Origin: Streptomyces sp. DSM 110735
GTDB lineage: Bacteria; Actinomycetota; Actinomycetes; Streptomycetales; Streptomycetaceae
Assembly: GCF_016482685.1 (NCBI RefSeq)
Contig: NZ_JACYHF010000008.1
Coordinates: forward strand, 204,532 to 268,531
Length of the DNA: 64,000 nucleotides
Direction: 5' to 3'
The notes beneath the pieces are model-generated. The model made no database searches and had not been told where the DNA came from. It saw only the letters and a program-made list of their open reading frames with translations. A program made the translations under genes and the position numbers. This document shows, piece by piece, positions 1-8,911 of this stretch; the first letter of the stretch is position 1, and the number at the start of each line of letters is the position of its first letter.

Positions 1-1074
<1,074 letters not shown>

Positions 1075-1080
1075 GACTTC

Positions 1081-1377
1081 TTAGTCCTCCCCCAGGATCT
1101 GCGGCACCTTGAAACGCTGCTGCTCCTGGGCGGGGGCGCCGGAGAGCGCCTGCTCGGGGGTGAGCGAGGGACGGACCTCGTCCGCGCGCATGACGTTCGT
1201 CAGCGGGAGCGGGTGCGAGGTCGGCGGTACGTCTTGGTCGGCGACCTCACTGACGCGGGCGACCGCGCCGATGATGTCGTCGAGCTGGCCCGCGAAGTGG
1301 TCGAGCTCTTCGGGCTTCAGCTCCAGACGCGCCAGCCGGGCGAGGTGGGCGACCTCCTCGCGCGTGATGCCAGGCAT
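1081..1377 (-). CDS. gatC: Asp-tRNA(Asn)/Glu-tRNA(Gln) amidotransferase subunit C
   Basis: GatC is the small non-catalytic subunit that wraps around GatA and stabilises the GatCAB complex. The 98-residue product has the family length and the typical N-terminus (ITREEVAHLARLARLEL) followed by an amphipathic helix region and a Pro-rich, acidic C-terminal tail (FKVPQILGED). The ATG at 1377 is preceded by GAGGA at a suitable distance. It is the first gene of the gatCA operon, with gatA beginning 6 bp after its TAA. A strong hairpin (1423-1470) isolates it from the cupin gene upstream, so its promoter must lie in the short interval between them. Confidence 0.96.
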   Translation of the reverse strand: MPGITREEVAHLARLARLELKPEELDHFAGQLDDIIGAVARVSEVADQDVPPTSHPLPLTNVMRADEVRPSLTPEQALSGAPAQEQQRFKVPQILGED

Positions 1378-1422
1378 TCAGCGATCCTCTGGGGTGAGTG
1401 TGTGTGCTTTGGCCCAATCCTA
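1378..1422 (-). promoter_or_regulatory. probable gatCA promoter region
   Basis: On the minus strand this 45-bp interval carries TAGGAT (1417-1422), a good match to the Streptomyces -10 pattern TANNNT, about 40 bp ahead of the gatC start, followed by the GAGGA ribosome binding site. No convincing -35 is visible because the upstream sequence is the terminator hairpin. The interval is the only room for a gatC promoter, but the hexamer assignment is inference. Confidence 0.4.
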
Positions 1423-1470
1423 TGGGGCGGGCCCGGGTGCCCGTGAAACGGTTTCCCCGGGCCCGCCCCA
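1423..1470 (-). terminator. strong hairpin terminator after the cupin gene
   Basis: A perfect 15-bp stem (TGGGGCGGGCCCGGG at 1423-1437 against its complement at 1456-1470) encloses an 18-nt loop that contains a smaller CCGT-GAA-ACGG stem. It lies 20 bp past the cupin stop codon on the minus strand and before the gatC promoter. No U-tract is obvious, which is common for Streptomyces terminators. Confidence 0.8.
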
Positions 1471-1490
1471 CAGGACGACGGCCGTCTCGC

Positions 1491-1985
1491 TCAACCGCGC
1501 CGGTCCTCCCACGCCTGGCTCCGCAGGAAGTGGTTGTCGTACCGCTCCTGGACCTCAAGGAGGCTCTCCGGGGTCAGCTCGCCGAGGCGGACGCGCTGGA
1601 GGTGGCGGAAGTAGTCGAAGCGCTCGACGCCGGGGGTGATGACGATCAGGAGATCGGCACCGGAGCCGGGGACGGCGGCGAAGGCATGGGGGCGGTCCGG
1701 CGGGACGATGATCAGGTCGCCGCGCTCGGCGGTCACGATGTCGTCGCCGGAGAGGACCTCGGCGGCGCCGTCGAGCAGATAGAACATCTCGGCGGAGTGA
1801 TGGTGGACGTGCGGGTGGGCTCCGTCGGCCCCCTCCGCGAGGGTGACGCGCACGGTGGACAGCGCGCCCCCGCTCGCGCTGCTGTCGGCCAGCAGCCGGA
1901 CCCCGACCGGGTCCCCGCCGACCACCTCGGCGTCGGCGCCCCGGACGAGCACGGTGTCGTCGAACTTCGGCACGAACAGTGACAT
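1491..1985 (-). CDS. cupin domain protein
   Basis: A 164-residue single-domain cupin. Motif 1 is seen as H59-x-H61-x4-E66 (inside HPHVHHHSAE) and motif 2 as G89-x5-P95...H100 (GDLIIVPPDRPHAF), so the metal-binding His/His/Glu/His set is complete. This supports a metal-dependent enzyme or a small-molecule-binding protein, but the substrate cannot be told from sequence. The ATG at 1985 is preceded by AGGGGGAAGTC, a strong ribosome binding site. It sits 36 bp downstream of the DUF4267 gene on the same strand and is probably co-transcribed with it from the TetR-controlled divergent promoter at 2394-2484, which makes it a likely target of that TetR protein. Confidence 0.85.
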   Translation of the reverse strand: MSLFVPKFDDTVLVRGADAEVVGGDPVGVRLLADSSASGGALSTVRVTLAEGADGAHPHVHHHSAEMFYLLDGAAEVLSGDDIVTAERGDLIIVPPDRPHAFAAVPGSGADLLIVITPGVERFDYFRHLQRVRLGELTPESLLEVQERYDNHFLRSQAWEDRRG

Positions 1986-2021
1986 GACTTCCCCCTGTGA
2001 CGGCGGTGGCGACGGTGACGG

Positions 2022-2393
2022 TCAGACGGCGAAGAGCAGGGCGGCGCTGATCAGGACGACGACGGCGGTGGCGAAGTGGATTCCGAAGGCGACGGCCCGC
2101 GTACCCCCGTTGCGCAGGACGATCAGCGTGTCGCCGAGCGGAATGACGGCGACGCAGAGCATGAACCACGCCTCGGCCCGCACGCCGACGAGGAAGAGCA
2201 GCGCGAGACCGACGAGACCGAGCGTGCCGTCCCTCAGCCCCTTGACCGAGAGATAGGCACCGGCGTCGCCCTCGGGACGGGCGGGCACGCCGTAACCGGC
2301 GGCGGCGGAGGCGGGCTGGAACAGGAAGCGGTAGCCGAGGAACAGGCAGAACAGGTCGAGTACGACGGCCAGGGTGTACGCGGTGACGAGCAT
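2022..2393 (-). CDS. DUF4267-like small integral membrane protein
   Basis: A 123-residue protein with about four hydrophobic segments (residues roughly 3-27, 55-72, 74-90 and 103-122) and a conserved-looking soluble loop containing YGVPARPEGDAG and a KGLRDG motif, typical of DUF4267 membrane proteins. Function is unknown. The ATG at 2393 follows AGGGGGAGAAGAC. It is the first gene of a probable two-gene unit with the cupin and is transcribed divergently from a TetR regulator across an operator-rich 91-bp gap, the usual arrangement of a TetR protein with its main target. The family assignment is by pattern memory and has not been searched. Confidence 0.7.
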   Translation of the reverse strand: MLVTAYTLAVVLDLFCLFLGYRFLFQPASAAAGYGVPARPEGDAGAYLSVKGLRDGTLGLVGLALLFLVGVRAEAWFMLCVAVIPLGDTLIVLRNGGTRAVAFGIHFATAVVVLISAALLFAV

Positions 2394-2410
2394 GTCTTCT
2401 CCCCCTGATT

Positions 2411-2475
2411 TCTAGCAGCGCTAGCAGTTATAGCGAAGCTAGCAGAGCAGGAGCAGAAATGCTAGCGCTGCTAGA
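2411..2475. promoter_or_regulatory. three-copy dyad operator CTAGC-N3-GCTAG in the TetR/DUF4267 divergent promoter
   Basis: Three copies of one dyad are visible: CTAGCAGCGCTAG (2412-2424), TAGCGAAGCTAG (2431-2442) and CTAGCGCTGCTAG (2462-2474). The outer two are also exact reverse complements of each other over 16 bp (2411-2426 and 2460-2475). Copy 3 overlaps TAGAAT (2472-2477), a good -10 box, which ends 7 bp before the TetR ATG. Occupancy would therefore directly block tetR transcription, and copy 1 sits 17 bp from the divergent start codon. Autoregulation by the adjacent TetR protein is inferred. Confidence 0.75.
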
Positions 2476-2484
2476 ATCCCGACC

Positions 2485-3066
2485 ATGTCGATCCAGACGC
2501 GCCGGGAGCGCGAACGAGCGGAACGCGAGCGGCTGATCGTCACCGCCGCACGGGAACTGGCCGAGACCGAGGGCTGGGACGCGGTCACCACCCGCCGCCT
2601 GGCCGCCGAGATCGAGTACAGCCAGCCGGTCCTCTACAGCCACTTCAAGGGCAAGGACGCGATCATGGCCGCGGTCGCGGTCGAGGGCTGCGTGGAACTG
2701 GCGGCGGAACTGCGCGCCGCCCGCACCGGGGCGGCGGACTCAAGGGAGGCGCTGGCGTCCGTGGGCAGGGCGTACACCGACTTCGCCCACCGCCGACCCG
2801 CCCTCTACGACGCGATGTTCACCCACCACGTGGACCTGCCCTTCGCCACACCGGAAGCCCCGGAGCCACTGAAGGAGGCGTTCGGCGAGCTGTTCCAGGC
2901 GGTGGAGCCGATCACAGCCGAGGGCGAGAACCCCGACCTGCTCACGGAGACGTACTGGGCAGCCCTGCACGGCTTGGTGACGCTGATGCGAAGCGGCCGT
3001 CTGCCGGAAGAAGCCCATGAGACAAGGCTGGCTCTACTGATCAACCACTTCACGACAACTCCCTAA
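2485..3066 (+). CDS. TetR/AcrR family transcriptional regulator
   Basis: A 193-residue TetR-type repressor. The N-terminal DNA-binding domain (about residues 14-60) contains the helix-turn-helix TTRRLAAEIEYSQPVLYSHF and the following FKGKDAI. The C-terminal half resembles the WHG subgroup (WAALHGLVTLMRSGRL near residue 165). No Shine-Dalgarno precedes the ATG, but TAGAAT lies 7 bp upstream, so a leaderless mRNA starting at the ATG is likely. It is divergent from the DUF4267-cupin pair across three identical operators, so it most likely represses itself and those genes; the inducing ligand is unknown. Confidence 0.88.
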   Translation: MSIQTRRERERAERERLIVTAARELAETEGWDAVTTRRLAAEIEYSQPVLYSHFKGKDAIMAAVAVEGCVELAAELRAARTGAADSREALASVGRAYTDFAHRRPALYDAMFTHHVDLPFATPEAPEPLKEAFGELFQAVEPITAEGENPDLLTETYWAALHGLVTLMRSGRLPEEAHETRLALLINHFTTTP

Positions 3067-3184
3067 GGGGGCGCGGGGAACTGCGCGATCAGCCACGACG
3101 ATCCCGCACCCGCCAACGGCGAGGACGAGCCACGGCAAACGTCCACCACTCGACCAAGTCGAAACGGGCGGGCGGGTGGGAGAA
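3067..3184. repeat. gap between convergent genes carrying a copy of a common Streptomyces intergenic repeat
   Basis: Just after the TetR stop codon comes GGGGGCGCGGGGAACTGCGC (3067-3086) followed by GATCAGCCACGACG. I recognise this string as an abundant short intergenic element of Streptomyces genomes that tends to follow stop codons. It contains a small GCGC...GCGC hairpin. The rest of the 118-bp gap to the RmdB-like gene shows no gene. The family claim is from memory; only one clear copy was noticed in this window. Confidence 0.5.
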
Positions 3185-5395
3185 CTACTCCCCTGCCGGA
3201 AGCGCCGCAGGCGACCGCCACCCCCGAGACCCCCGAGCCCGCAGCCAGGCGGTCGTCTCCTCGGGAGGCATGGCGGCAGCGACCAGCCACCCCTGCACCG
3301 CGTCACACCCCAGATCCCGCAACCGCTCCCACGTCTCGTCGTCCTCCACGCCCTCGGCGACGACCACGAGCCCCAGGGAATGCGCGAGATCGACCGTGCA
3401 CCGCACGATCTCCGCGTCCTCGGCGTCCACCGCGAGCCGTGCCACGAAGGACCGGTCGATCTTCAGCTCGCTGACGGGCAGCCGTCGCAGATGAACGAGC
3501 GAGGAGTACCCGGTGCCGAAGTCGTCGAGGGACATCTTGACGCCGTGCCCGGTGAGCGCGGCGAGCGTGTCGGCGGCCCGGGTCGGGTCCTCCAGCAGCA
3601 CGTGCTCGGTGATCTCCAGTTGGAGCGCTCCCGCGGGGACACCGTGCCGGGCGAGCCGGGCGGCGACCGACCCGGCGAAGCCGGGCGAATGGACGTCGCG
3701 CGGCGAGACGTTGACGGCGACCGGCACCCGCAGCCCCTGCTCGCGCCAGCGGGCGACCTGTGCGAGGGCGGTCTCCAGGACGTACTCGGTGAGCAGCGGC
3801 ATCAGCCCGGAGGTCTCGGCGATGGCGATGAACTCGTCCGGCGGAACCTTTCCGCGCTCCGGGTGCACCCAGCGCACCAGCGCCTCGAGACCGGCGACCT
3901 GCCCGTCGAAGCGGACCTTGGGCTGGTAGTGCAACTGGACCTCGTGGGCGTCCAGGGCGCGGCGCAGATCGCCGAGGAGGGCGAGCCGGTCGGGGGTGTT
4001 GGAGTCCCGCTTGGACTCGTACGCCTCGACGCCGGAGCGGTCCCGCTTCGCCTGGTACATCGCCACGTCGGCGCGGCGCAGCATCCCCTCGGCGTCCAGG
4101 GCGTGGTCGGGGAAGAGGGCGACGCCCGCGCTGGCCTCCAGGACGAGGGTGAGCCCGTCGAGGTCGAGCGGGGAGCCGAGCGTGGTGACCAGACCGCGGG
4201 CGATCCGGGTGGCCGAGGTGGTGGAGTCGGCCACGGGCAGCAGGACGGCGAACTCGTCCCCGCCCAGCCGCGCGGCCTCCGCCCCGCGCGGCAGGGCGTG
4301 CCGCAGCCGTTCCGCGATCTGCAGCAGTAACCGGTCCCCGGCGAGATGTCCGAGGGTGTCGTTGACGGACCGGAAGCGGTCGAGGTCGATCAGGAGGAGC
4401 GCGGAACGCGCCCCGATGCGTTCGGCGTCGTCCAGGGCGGTCCAGATGCGCTCAAGGAGCCACTGCCGGTTGGGCAGTCCGGTCAGCGGGTCGCGCAACT
4501 GCTCCTCGGCGCGCGCCCGGGCCATCCACAGCGCGGAGTCGAGCGCGATCAGCGGGACGGCGAACAGCGGCAGCAGCACCGGCTGGGCGTCCGCGACCAC
4601 GCACACCAGCGGGGCGATGCCGAGCAGCGCCACCGCGACGAGCCCCTGTCTGACCAGGGCGCTGCGGGCGATGGTCGGCAGCCCGCGCCCGCGCGGGGCG
4701 CGCAGGTACCAGAGCAGTCCTCTGCCGACGACGAGATAGGCGGCGGCAGCGAGGACGGTCTCGGGGACGGTGCCGATGCCCCAGCCGCCCATGCCCCAGG
4801 GCCGTTCGACGGTGGGCACCCGGCCGAACGCGCCGAGCACCAGGGCGCCCGCCCCGATGCCGAGGATGTCCACCGCGCCGTGCAGCAGGCCCTGGCGCAG
4901 CCGCTGCCGCCGGGCGATGCCGACCAGGACGACGACGGTGAGGCTGACCAGGGCCGCGGGTATCCAGCCGTAGAGCAGCAGGACGGCGAGAGTGAGGGCG
5001 GCGCCGGAGCCGGTGCCGCCCCACCAGCGGGCGCGGCCCAGCATGACGAGGTGTCCGACGATGACGCCGGTGAGCAGGGCGAGCGCCCAGCCTGCCGTGC
5101 CGCTCGGGAAGAGGGCGTGGCCCTCGGCGAAGGCGGCGGCGAGACCGCCGATGAGGGTCAGCGCGGCGGCGGCGACCACGAGCGCGGGCAGCGACCGCAG
5201 TTGCCGCAGCCGGGAGGGGACCGGTGCGCCGAGGGGCGCGGGGAGTGCGGGAGTTCGGGTCTGGGCGGGGAGGGGTGCCGGGGTGCGGGGACCGGCGCGG
5301 TCGCCGCTCTGTCCCGTCCACCGGTTCCCCCGCCACGCGCCCGGACGGCGGCGCGGCCGCCGTGAGTCCGGGGCAACGCTCTCGGTCGGTTCCAT
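3185..5395 (-). CDS. rmdB: RmdB-like membrane-bound GGDEF-EAL cyclic-di-GMP enzyme
   Basis: A 736-residue protein that makes or degrades c-di-GMP at the membrane. The N-terminus is a Pro/Arg-rich cytosolic stretch (1-70), then about eight membrane segments (roughly 70-290), then a GGDEF domain with the intact motif at 378-382 (LGGDEFAVLLP) and an EAL domain with E504-A-L (LEALVRW) and the loop DDFGTGYSSL. No RxxD inhibitory site is seen before GGDEF (RGAE instead). The start at ATG 5395 is chosen because GAGAGGGA lies just upstream; the frame is open further left without good signals. Position next to ligA and gatCA matches S. coelicolor rmdB (SCO5495), a phosphodiesterase affecting development in published work. 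Leucine 356 is a TTA codon (4328-4330), which suggests bldA dependence. Symbol by recalled synteny. Confidence 0.88.
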   Translation of the reverse strand: MEPTESVAPDSRRPRRRPGAWRGNRWTGQSGDRAGPRTPAPLPAQTRTPALPAPLGAPVPSRLRQLRSLPALVVAAAALTLIGGLAAAFAEGHALFPSGTAGWALALLTGVIVGHLVMLGRARWWGGTGSGAALTLAVLLLYGWIPAALVSLTVVVLVGIARRQRLRQGLLHGAVDILGIGAGALVLGAFGRVPTVERPWGMGGWGIGTVPETVLAAAAYLVVGRGLLWYLRAPRGRGLPTIARSALVRQGLVAVALLGIAPLVCVVADAQPVLLPLFAVPLIALDSALWMARARAEEQLRDPLTGLPNRQWLLERIWTALDDAERIGARSALLLIDLDRFRSVNDTLGHLAGDRLLLQIAERLRHALPRGAEAARLGGDEFAVLLPVADSTTSATRIARGLVTTLGSPLDLDGLTLVLEASAGVALFPDHALDAEGMLRRADVAMYQAKRDRSGVEAYESKRDSNTPDRLALLGDLRRALDAHEVQLHYQPKVRFDGQVAGLEALVRWVHPERGKVPPDEFIAIAETSGLMPLLTEYVLETALAQVARWREQGLRVPVAVNVSPRDVHSPGFAGSVAARLARHGVPAGALQLEITEHVLLEDPTRAADTLAALTGHGVKMSLDDFGTGYSSLVHLRRLPVSELKIDRSFVARLAVDAEDAEIVRCTVDLAHSLGLVVVAEGVEDDETWERLRDLGCDAVQGWLVAAAMPPEETTAWLRARGSRGWRSPAALPAGE

Positions 5396-5437
5396 TCCCG
5401 TCCCTCTCACAGCCGGCGGTGCCCACGCCACGCGGCT

Positions 5438-5456
5438 CGATGGCCGTCGGCCATCG
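5438..5456. promoter_or_regulatory. short palindrome upstream of rmdB
   Basis: CGATGGCC-GTC-GGCCATCG is a perfect 8-bp dyad 43 bp upstream of the rmdB start codon. It may be an operator or a leader hairpin. Nothing else in 5396-5607 looks like a gene; the interval holds the rmdB promoter region. Confidence 0.4.
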
Positions 5457-5607
5457 GCGGCCCGGCGGTGTACAGCCCTCCCCCGGGCCGGCCGACGGCC
5501 TCGGGGATGCCCCGGCCGCGGCTGGGCACGGCGGGCGCACACCTCAACAGTAGGCCGCCAAGGGCTTCCTCGGGCAGCGGTCGTGGACGGTTGCCCGAAT
5601 GCGGCCG

Positions 5608-5647
5608 GGCCACCCGTATGCATCTGATATGCGCCGATCGGGTGGCC
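5608..5647 (-). terminator. hairpin terminator after ligA
   Basis: GGCCACCCG (5608-5616) pairs perfectly with CGGGTGGCC (5639-5647). The loop contains a secondary GCAT-CTGAT-ATGC stem. It sits 8 bp beyond the ligA stop codon on the minus strand and separates ligA from rmdB. Confidence 0.7.
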
Positions 5648-5655
5648 TTCAACCG

Positions 5656-7851
5656 CTACTCCTCGGTCGCCAGGGCGACTTCGGCCGCCGCGTCGGGTCC
5701 GCGCTCCAGCAGGACGGTGAAGCCGTCCTCGTCCAGGACGGGCACCTTGAGCTGCATCGCCTTGTCGTACTTGGAACCGGGGTTGTCACCGACGACCACG
5801 AACGAGGTCTTCTTGGACACCGATCCGGTCACCTTCGCGCCCCGGGTCTGGAGGGCGTCCTTGGCGCCGTCGCGGGTGAAGTTCTCCAGGGTGCCGGTGA
5901 CGACGACGGTGAGTCCTTCGAGCGGGCGCGGACCCTGCTCCTCGTCGCCCGCCTCCTCCTCAAGGGGGACTCCGGCTTCCTTCCACTTGCGCACGATCTC
6001 GCGGTGCCAGTCCTCGGCGAACCACTCCTTGAGCGCGGCGGCGATGATGGGACCGACGCCGTCGGTGGCGGCCAGTTCCTCCTCCGTGGCCGCCTCGATG
6101 CGGTCGATGGAGCGGAACTCGCGGGCGAGCGCCTGGGCGGCGACGGGTCCGACGTGACGGATCGACAGACCGTTGATGAAGCGGGCGAGCGGGCGCTGCT
6201 TGGCCGCCTCGATGTGCTCCAGCAGGGAGAGGGTGTTCTTCTTCGGCTCGCCCTTCTGGTTGGCGAAGACGGTGACGACCTTCTCCTCGCCGGTCTTCGG
6301 GTCGCGCTTGGGCAGCCCGCTGTCGGGGTCGAGGACGTACGCCTTGATGGGGAGCAGCTTCTCCACCGTCAGGTCGAACAGGTCGCCCTCGTCCACCAGC
6401 GGCGGCTCGGCGGGTTCGAGGGGGCGGGTGAGGGCTGCGGCGGCGACGCCCCCGAAGTGCTCGATGTCCAGGCACTCGCGCCCCGCGAGATAGGCGACGC
6501 GCTCTCTCAACTGGGCGGGGCAGGTGCGCGCGTTGGGGCAGCGGAGGTCGATGTCGCCCTCCTTCATGGCGCGCAGCGGGGTGCCGCACTCGGGGCAGTT
6601 CGCGGGCATCACGAACTCCCGCTCGCTGCCGTCGCGTAGGTCGACCACCGGACCGAGGATCTCGGGGATGACGTCACCCGCCTTGCGCAGCACCACGGTG
6701 TCGCCGATGAGCACGCCCTTGGCCTTGACGACCTCCTGGTTGTGCAGGGTGGCGAACTCGACCTCGCTGCCCGCGACCTTGACCGGCTCGACCTGGGCGT
6801 AGGGGGTGACGCGTCCGGTGCGGCCGACGCCGACCTTGATGTCGACCAGCTTGGTGTTGACCTCCTCCGGCGCGTACTTGTACGCGATGGCCCAGCGCGG
6901 GGCGCGCGCGGTGGAGCCGAGGCGCCCCTGGAGGCGGATCTCGTCGAGCTTGACGACGACGCCGTCGATCTCGTGCTCCACGGAGTGGCGGTTCTCGCCG
7001 TAGTAGGCGATGAACTCCCGTACGCCGTCGAGGTCGTCCACCACGCGGTTGTGCGAGGAGGTGGGCAGACCCCAGGTCCCCAGCAGGTCGTACGCCTCGG
7101 ACAGCCGGGTCAGTCCGCTGAAGCCCTCCAGGGCGCCGATGCCGTGGACGACCATGTGCAGCGGGCGGGTGGCGGTGACGCGGGGGTCCTTCTGGCGCAG
7201 CGAACCCGCCGCCGCGTTGCGGGGGTTGGCGAAGGGCTTGTCCCCTGCGGCGACGAGGCGCTCGTTGAGCTCCAGGAACCGGTTCATCGGGAAGTAGACC
7301 TCGCCGCGGATCTCCACGAGGTCGGGCACCTTGTCGCCGTGCAGGCGGTCGGGGATGTCGGCGATGGTGCGGACGTTGGGCGTGATGTCCTCGCCGGTGC
7401 GGCCGTCGCCCCGGGTGGCGGCGCGGGTGAGACGGCCGTGCTCGTAGGTGAGGTTGACGGCGAGTCCGTCGACCTTCAGCTCGCACAGGAAGTGGTAGTC
7501 CTGGTCGCCCAGTTCGCGCTGGACGCGGTCGGCCCAGGTGGCCAGCTCCTCGTCGTCGAAGGCGTTGTCCAGGGAGAGCATCCGCTCGCGGTGGGCGACC
7601 GCGGTGAACTCGGTCTCGTAGGACCCGGCGACCTTCTGGGTGGGCGAGTCCGGGGTGCGCAGCTCCGGGTACTCCTCCTCCAGTGCCTCCAGGCTCTTCA
7701 GGAGCTGGTCGAACTCCGCGTCGCTGACGACGGGAGCGTCCTTCACGTAGTACCGGAAGCGGTGCTCCTCGACCTGCTCCGCGAGCCGCCCGTGCCGCTC
7801 GCGCGCCTCGGCGGGCACCGTTGTCGTCGCCGCTTGCTTGTCGCCGGCCAC
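5656..7851 (-). CDS. ligA: NAD-dependent DNA ligase
   Basis: LigA seals nicks in DNA replication and repair using NAD+. The 731-residue protein has the standard order: N-terminal Ia domain (RFRYYVKDAPVVSDAEFDQL near 31-50), the adenylation domain with the nucleophile K126 in the CELKVDGLAVN motif, an OB fold, a four-cysteine zinc finger (CPECGTP...CPNARTCPAQL), helix-hairpin-helix repeats (DGVGPIIAAAL) and a C-terminal BRCT domain (LEGLTVVVTGTLENFTRD). An insertion between the zinc finger and HhH region (GLPKRDPKTGEEK) is slightly longer than in E. coli. The start is GTG at 7851 with GGGAGGACC upstream. The gene begins 15 bp after the MetE-like gene and is probably co-transcribed with it. Confidence 0.97.
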   Translation of the reverse strand: MAGDKQAATTTVPAEARERHGRLAEQVEEHRFRYYVKDAPVVSDAEFDQLLKSLEALEEEYPELRTPDSPTQKVAGSYETEFTAVAHRERMLSLDNAFDDEELATWADRVQRELGDQDYHFLCELKVDGLAVNLTYEHGRLTRAATRGDGRTGEDITPNVRTIADIPDRLHGDKVPDLVEIRGEVYFPMNRFLELNERLVAAGDKPFANPRNAAAGSLRQKDPRVTATRPLHMVVHGIGALEGFSGLTRLSEAYDLLGTWGLPTSSHNRVVDDLDGVREFIAYYGENRHSVEHEIDGVVVKLDEIRLQGRLGSTARAPRWAIAYKYAPEEVNTKLVDIKVGVGRTGRVTPYAQVEPVKVAGSEVEFATLHNQEVVKAKGVLIGDTVVLRKAGDVIPEILGPVVDLRDGSEREFVMPANCPECGTPLRAMKEGDIDLRCPNARTCPAQLRERVAYLAGRECLDIEHFGGVAAAALTRPLEPAEPPLVDEGDLFDLTVEKLLPIKAYVLDPDSGLPKRDPKTGEEKVVTVFANQKGEPKKNTLSLLEHIEAAKQRPLARFINGLSIRHVGPVAAQALAREFRSIDRIEAATEEELAATDGVGPIIAAALKEWFAEDWHREIVRKWKEAGVPLEEEAGDEEQGPRPLEGLTVVVTGTLENFTRDGAKDALQTRGAKVTGSVSKKTSFVVVGDNPGSKYDKAMQLKVPVLDEDGFTVLLERGPDAAAEVALATEE

Positions 7852-7866
7852 CGTGTGGTCCTCCCG

Positions 7867-8874
7867 TTACTCAGGGTTGTCCGCGAGGGATCTCGCCGCC
7901 CGGACGCAGTGGGCGAGCGCGGTGCGGGCGTAGGCGGGGGAAGCACCCGCCAGACCGCACGTGGGCGTGACCGTGACCGCCTCCGCGAGCAGCCCCGGAC
8001 GCAGCCCCAGCCTGCGCCACAGCGTCCTGACACCCATGACGCTACCGGCAGGGTCTGACAATGCCGTGTCCGTCCCCGGCACGACACCGGCGAAGAGCCG
8101 GGTGCCCGCCTCGACAGCTTCGCCGATCGTGTCGTCGTCACGTTCGGTGAGGAGCGCGAAGTCGAAGGAGACGGCGTCCACGCCCGCGCGGCGCAGCAGC
8201 GCGAAGGGCACGTCGGGGGCGCAGGAGTGGACGAGGGTGGGACCTTCGCCGTTGGCGCCGAGCACGTCGCGCAGGGCGGACTCCACGACCTGCCGGTCGA
8301 CGGCGCGGTGGGTGCGGTAGCCGCTGGCGGTACGGATCTGCCCGCGCAGTACGGCGGTGAGGGAGGGCTCGTCGAGCTGGAGGACGACGCGGGCGCCTGG
8401 GACGCGACGGCGCACGTCGGCGAGGTGGAGCCGCAGTCCCTCGGCGAGGGAGGCGGTGAGGTCGCGGCAAGCGCCGGGGTCGGAGAGCACCGCCTCGCCG
8501 CCTCGCAGCTCCAGGGCGGCGGCCAGCGTCCAGGGACCGACCGCCTGCACCTTGAGGTCGCCCTCGTAGCCCTGGGTGAACTCCTCCAGGGCGTCGAGGT
8601 CCTGGCGCAGCCAGGCGTGCGCGCGCCGGGTGTCGCGCCCGGGGTGGTCCGACAGGCGCCAGCCGCTGGGCTCCACGCGCGCGTACAGCTCGACGAGCAT
8701 CCCGGCGGTGCGGCCGATCATGTCGGCGCCGGGACCGCGCGCGGGCAGCTCGGCCAGGTACGGGAAGTCCTCCAGGCTGCCGGTGACCGTCTTGGCGGTC
8801 TCGCGCGCGTCCTCGCCGGGCATGGAACCGACGCCGGTGGCGGCCGGGAAGGTGAACTCAGCTCTCTCACTCAC
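7867..8874 (-). CDS. MetE C-terminal-like (cobalamin-independent methionine synthase family) protein
   Basis: A 335-residue protein that corresponds only to the C-terminal catalytic barrel of MetE, with no N-terminal barrel. H216-x-C218 (VHSCAP) and C306 (VTPTCGLAG) match three zinc/thiolate ligands; the fourth, a glutamate in MetE, appears by eye to be Asp238 (VSFDFA). Such stand-alone proteins may transfer a methyl group from an unknown donor to homocysteine or another thiol, and the substrate cannot be assigned here. ATG at 8874 (MSERAEFTFPAATGVGSMPG) starts 37 bp after the SDR stop on the same strand. It is followed by ligA at 15 bp spacing. Confidence 0.82.
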   Translation of the reverse strand: MSERAEFTFPAATGVGSMPGEDARETAKTVTGSLEDFPYLAELPARGPGADMIGRTAGMLVELYARVEPSGWRLSDHPGRDTRRAHAWLRQDLDALEEFTQGYEGDLKVQAVGPWTLAAALELRGGEAVLSDPGACRDLTASLAEGLRLHLADVRRRVPGARVVLQLDEPSLTAVLRGQIRTASGYRTHRAVDRQVVESALRDVLGANGEGPTLVHSCAPDVPFALLRRAGVDAVSFDFALLTERDDDTIGEAVEAGTRLFAGVVPGTDTALSDPAGSVMGVRTLWRRLGLRPGLLAEAVTVTPTCGLAGASPAYARTALAHCVRAARSLADNPE

Positions 8875-8911
8875 CCCGGCAGGGTATGCCGTACGGCACC
8901 GGCGCCGCAGG

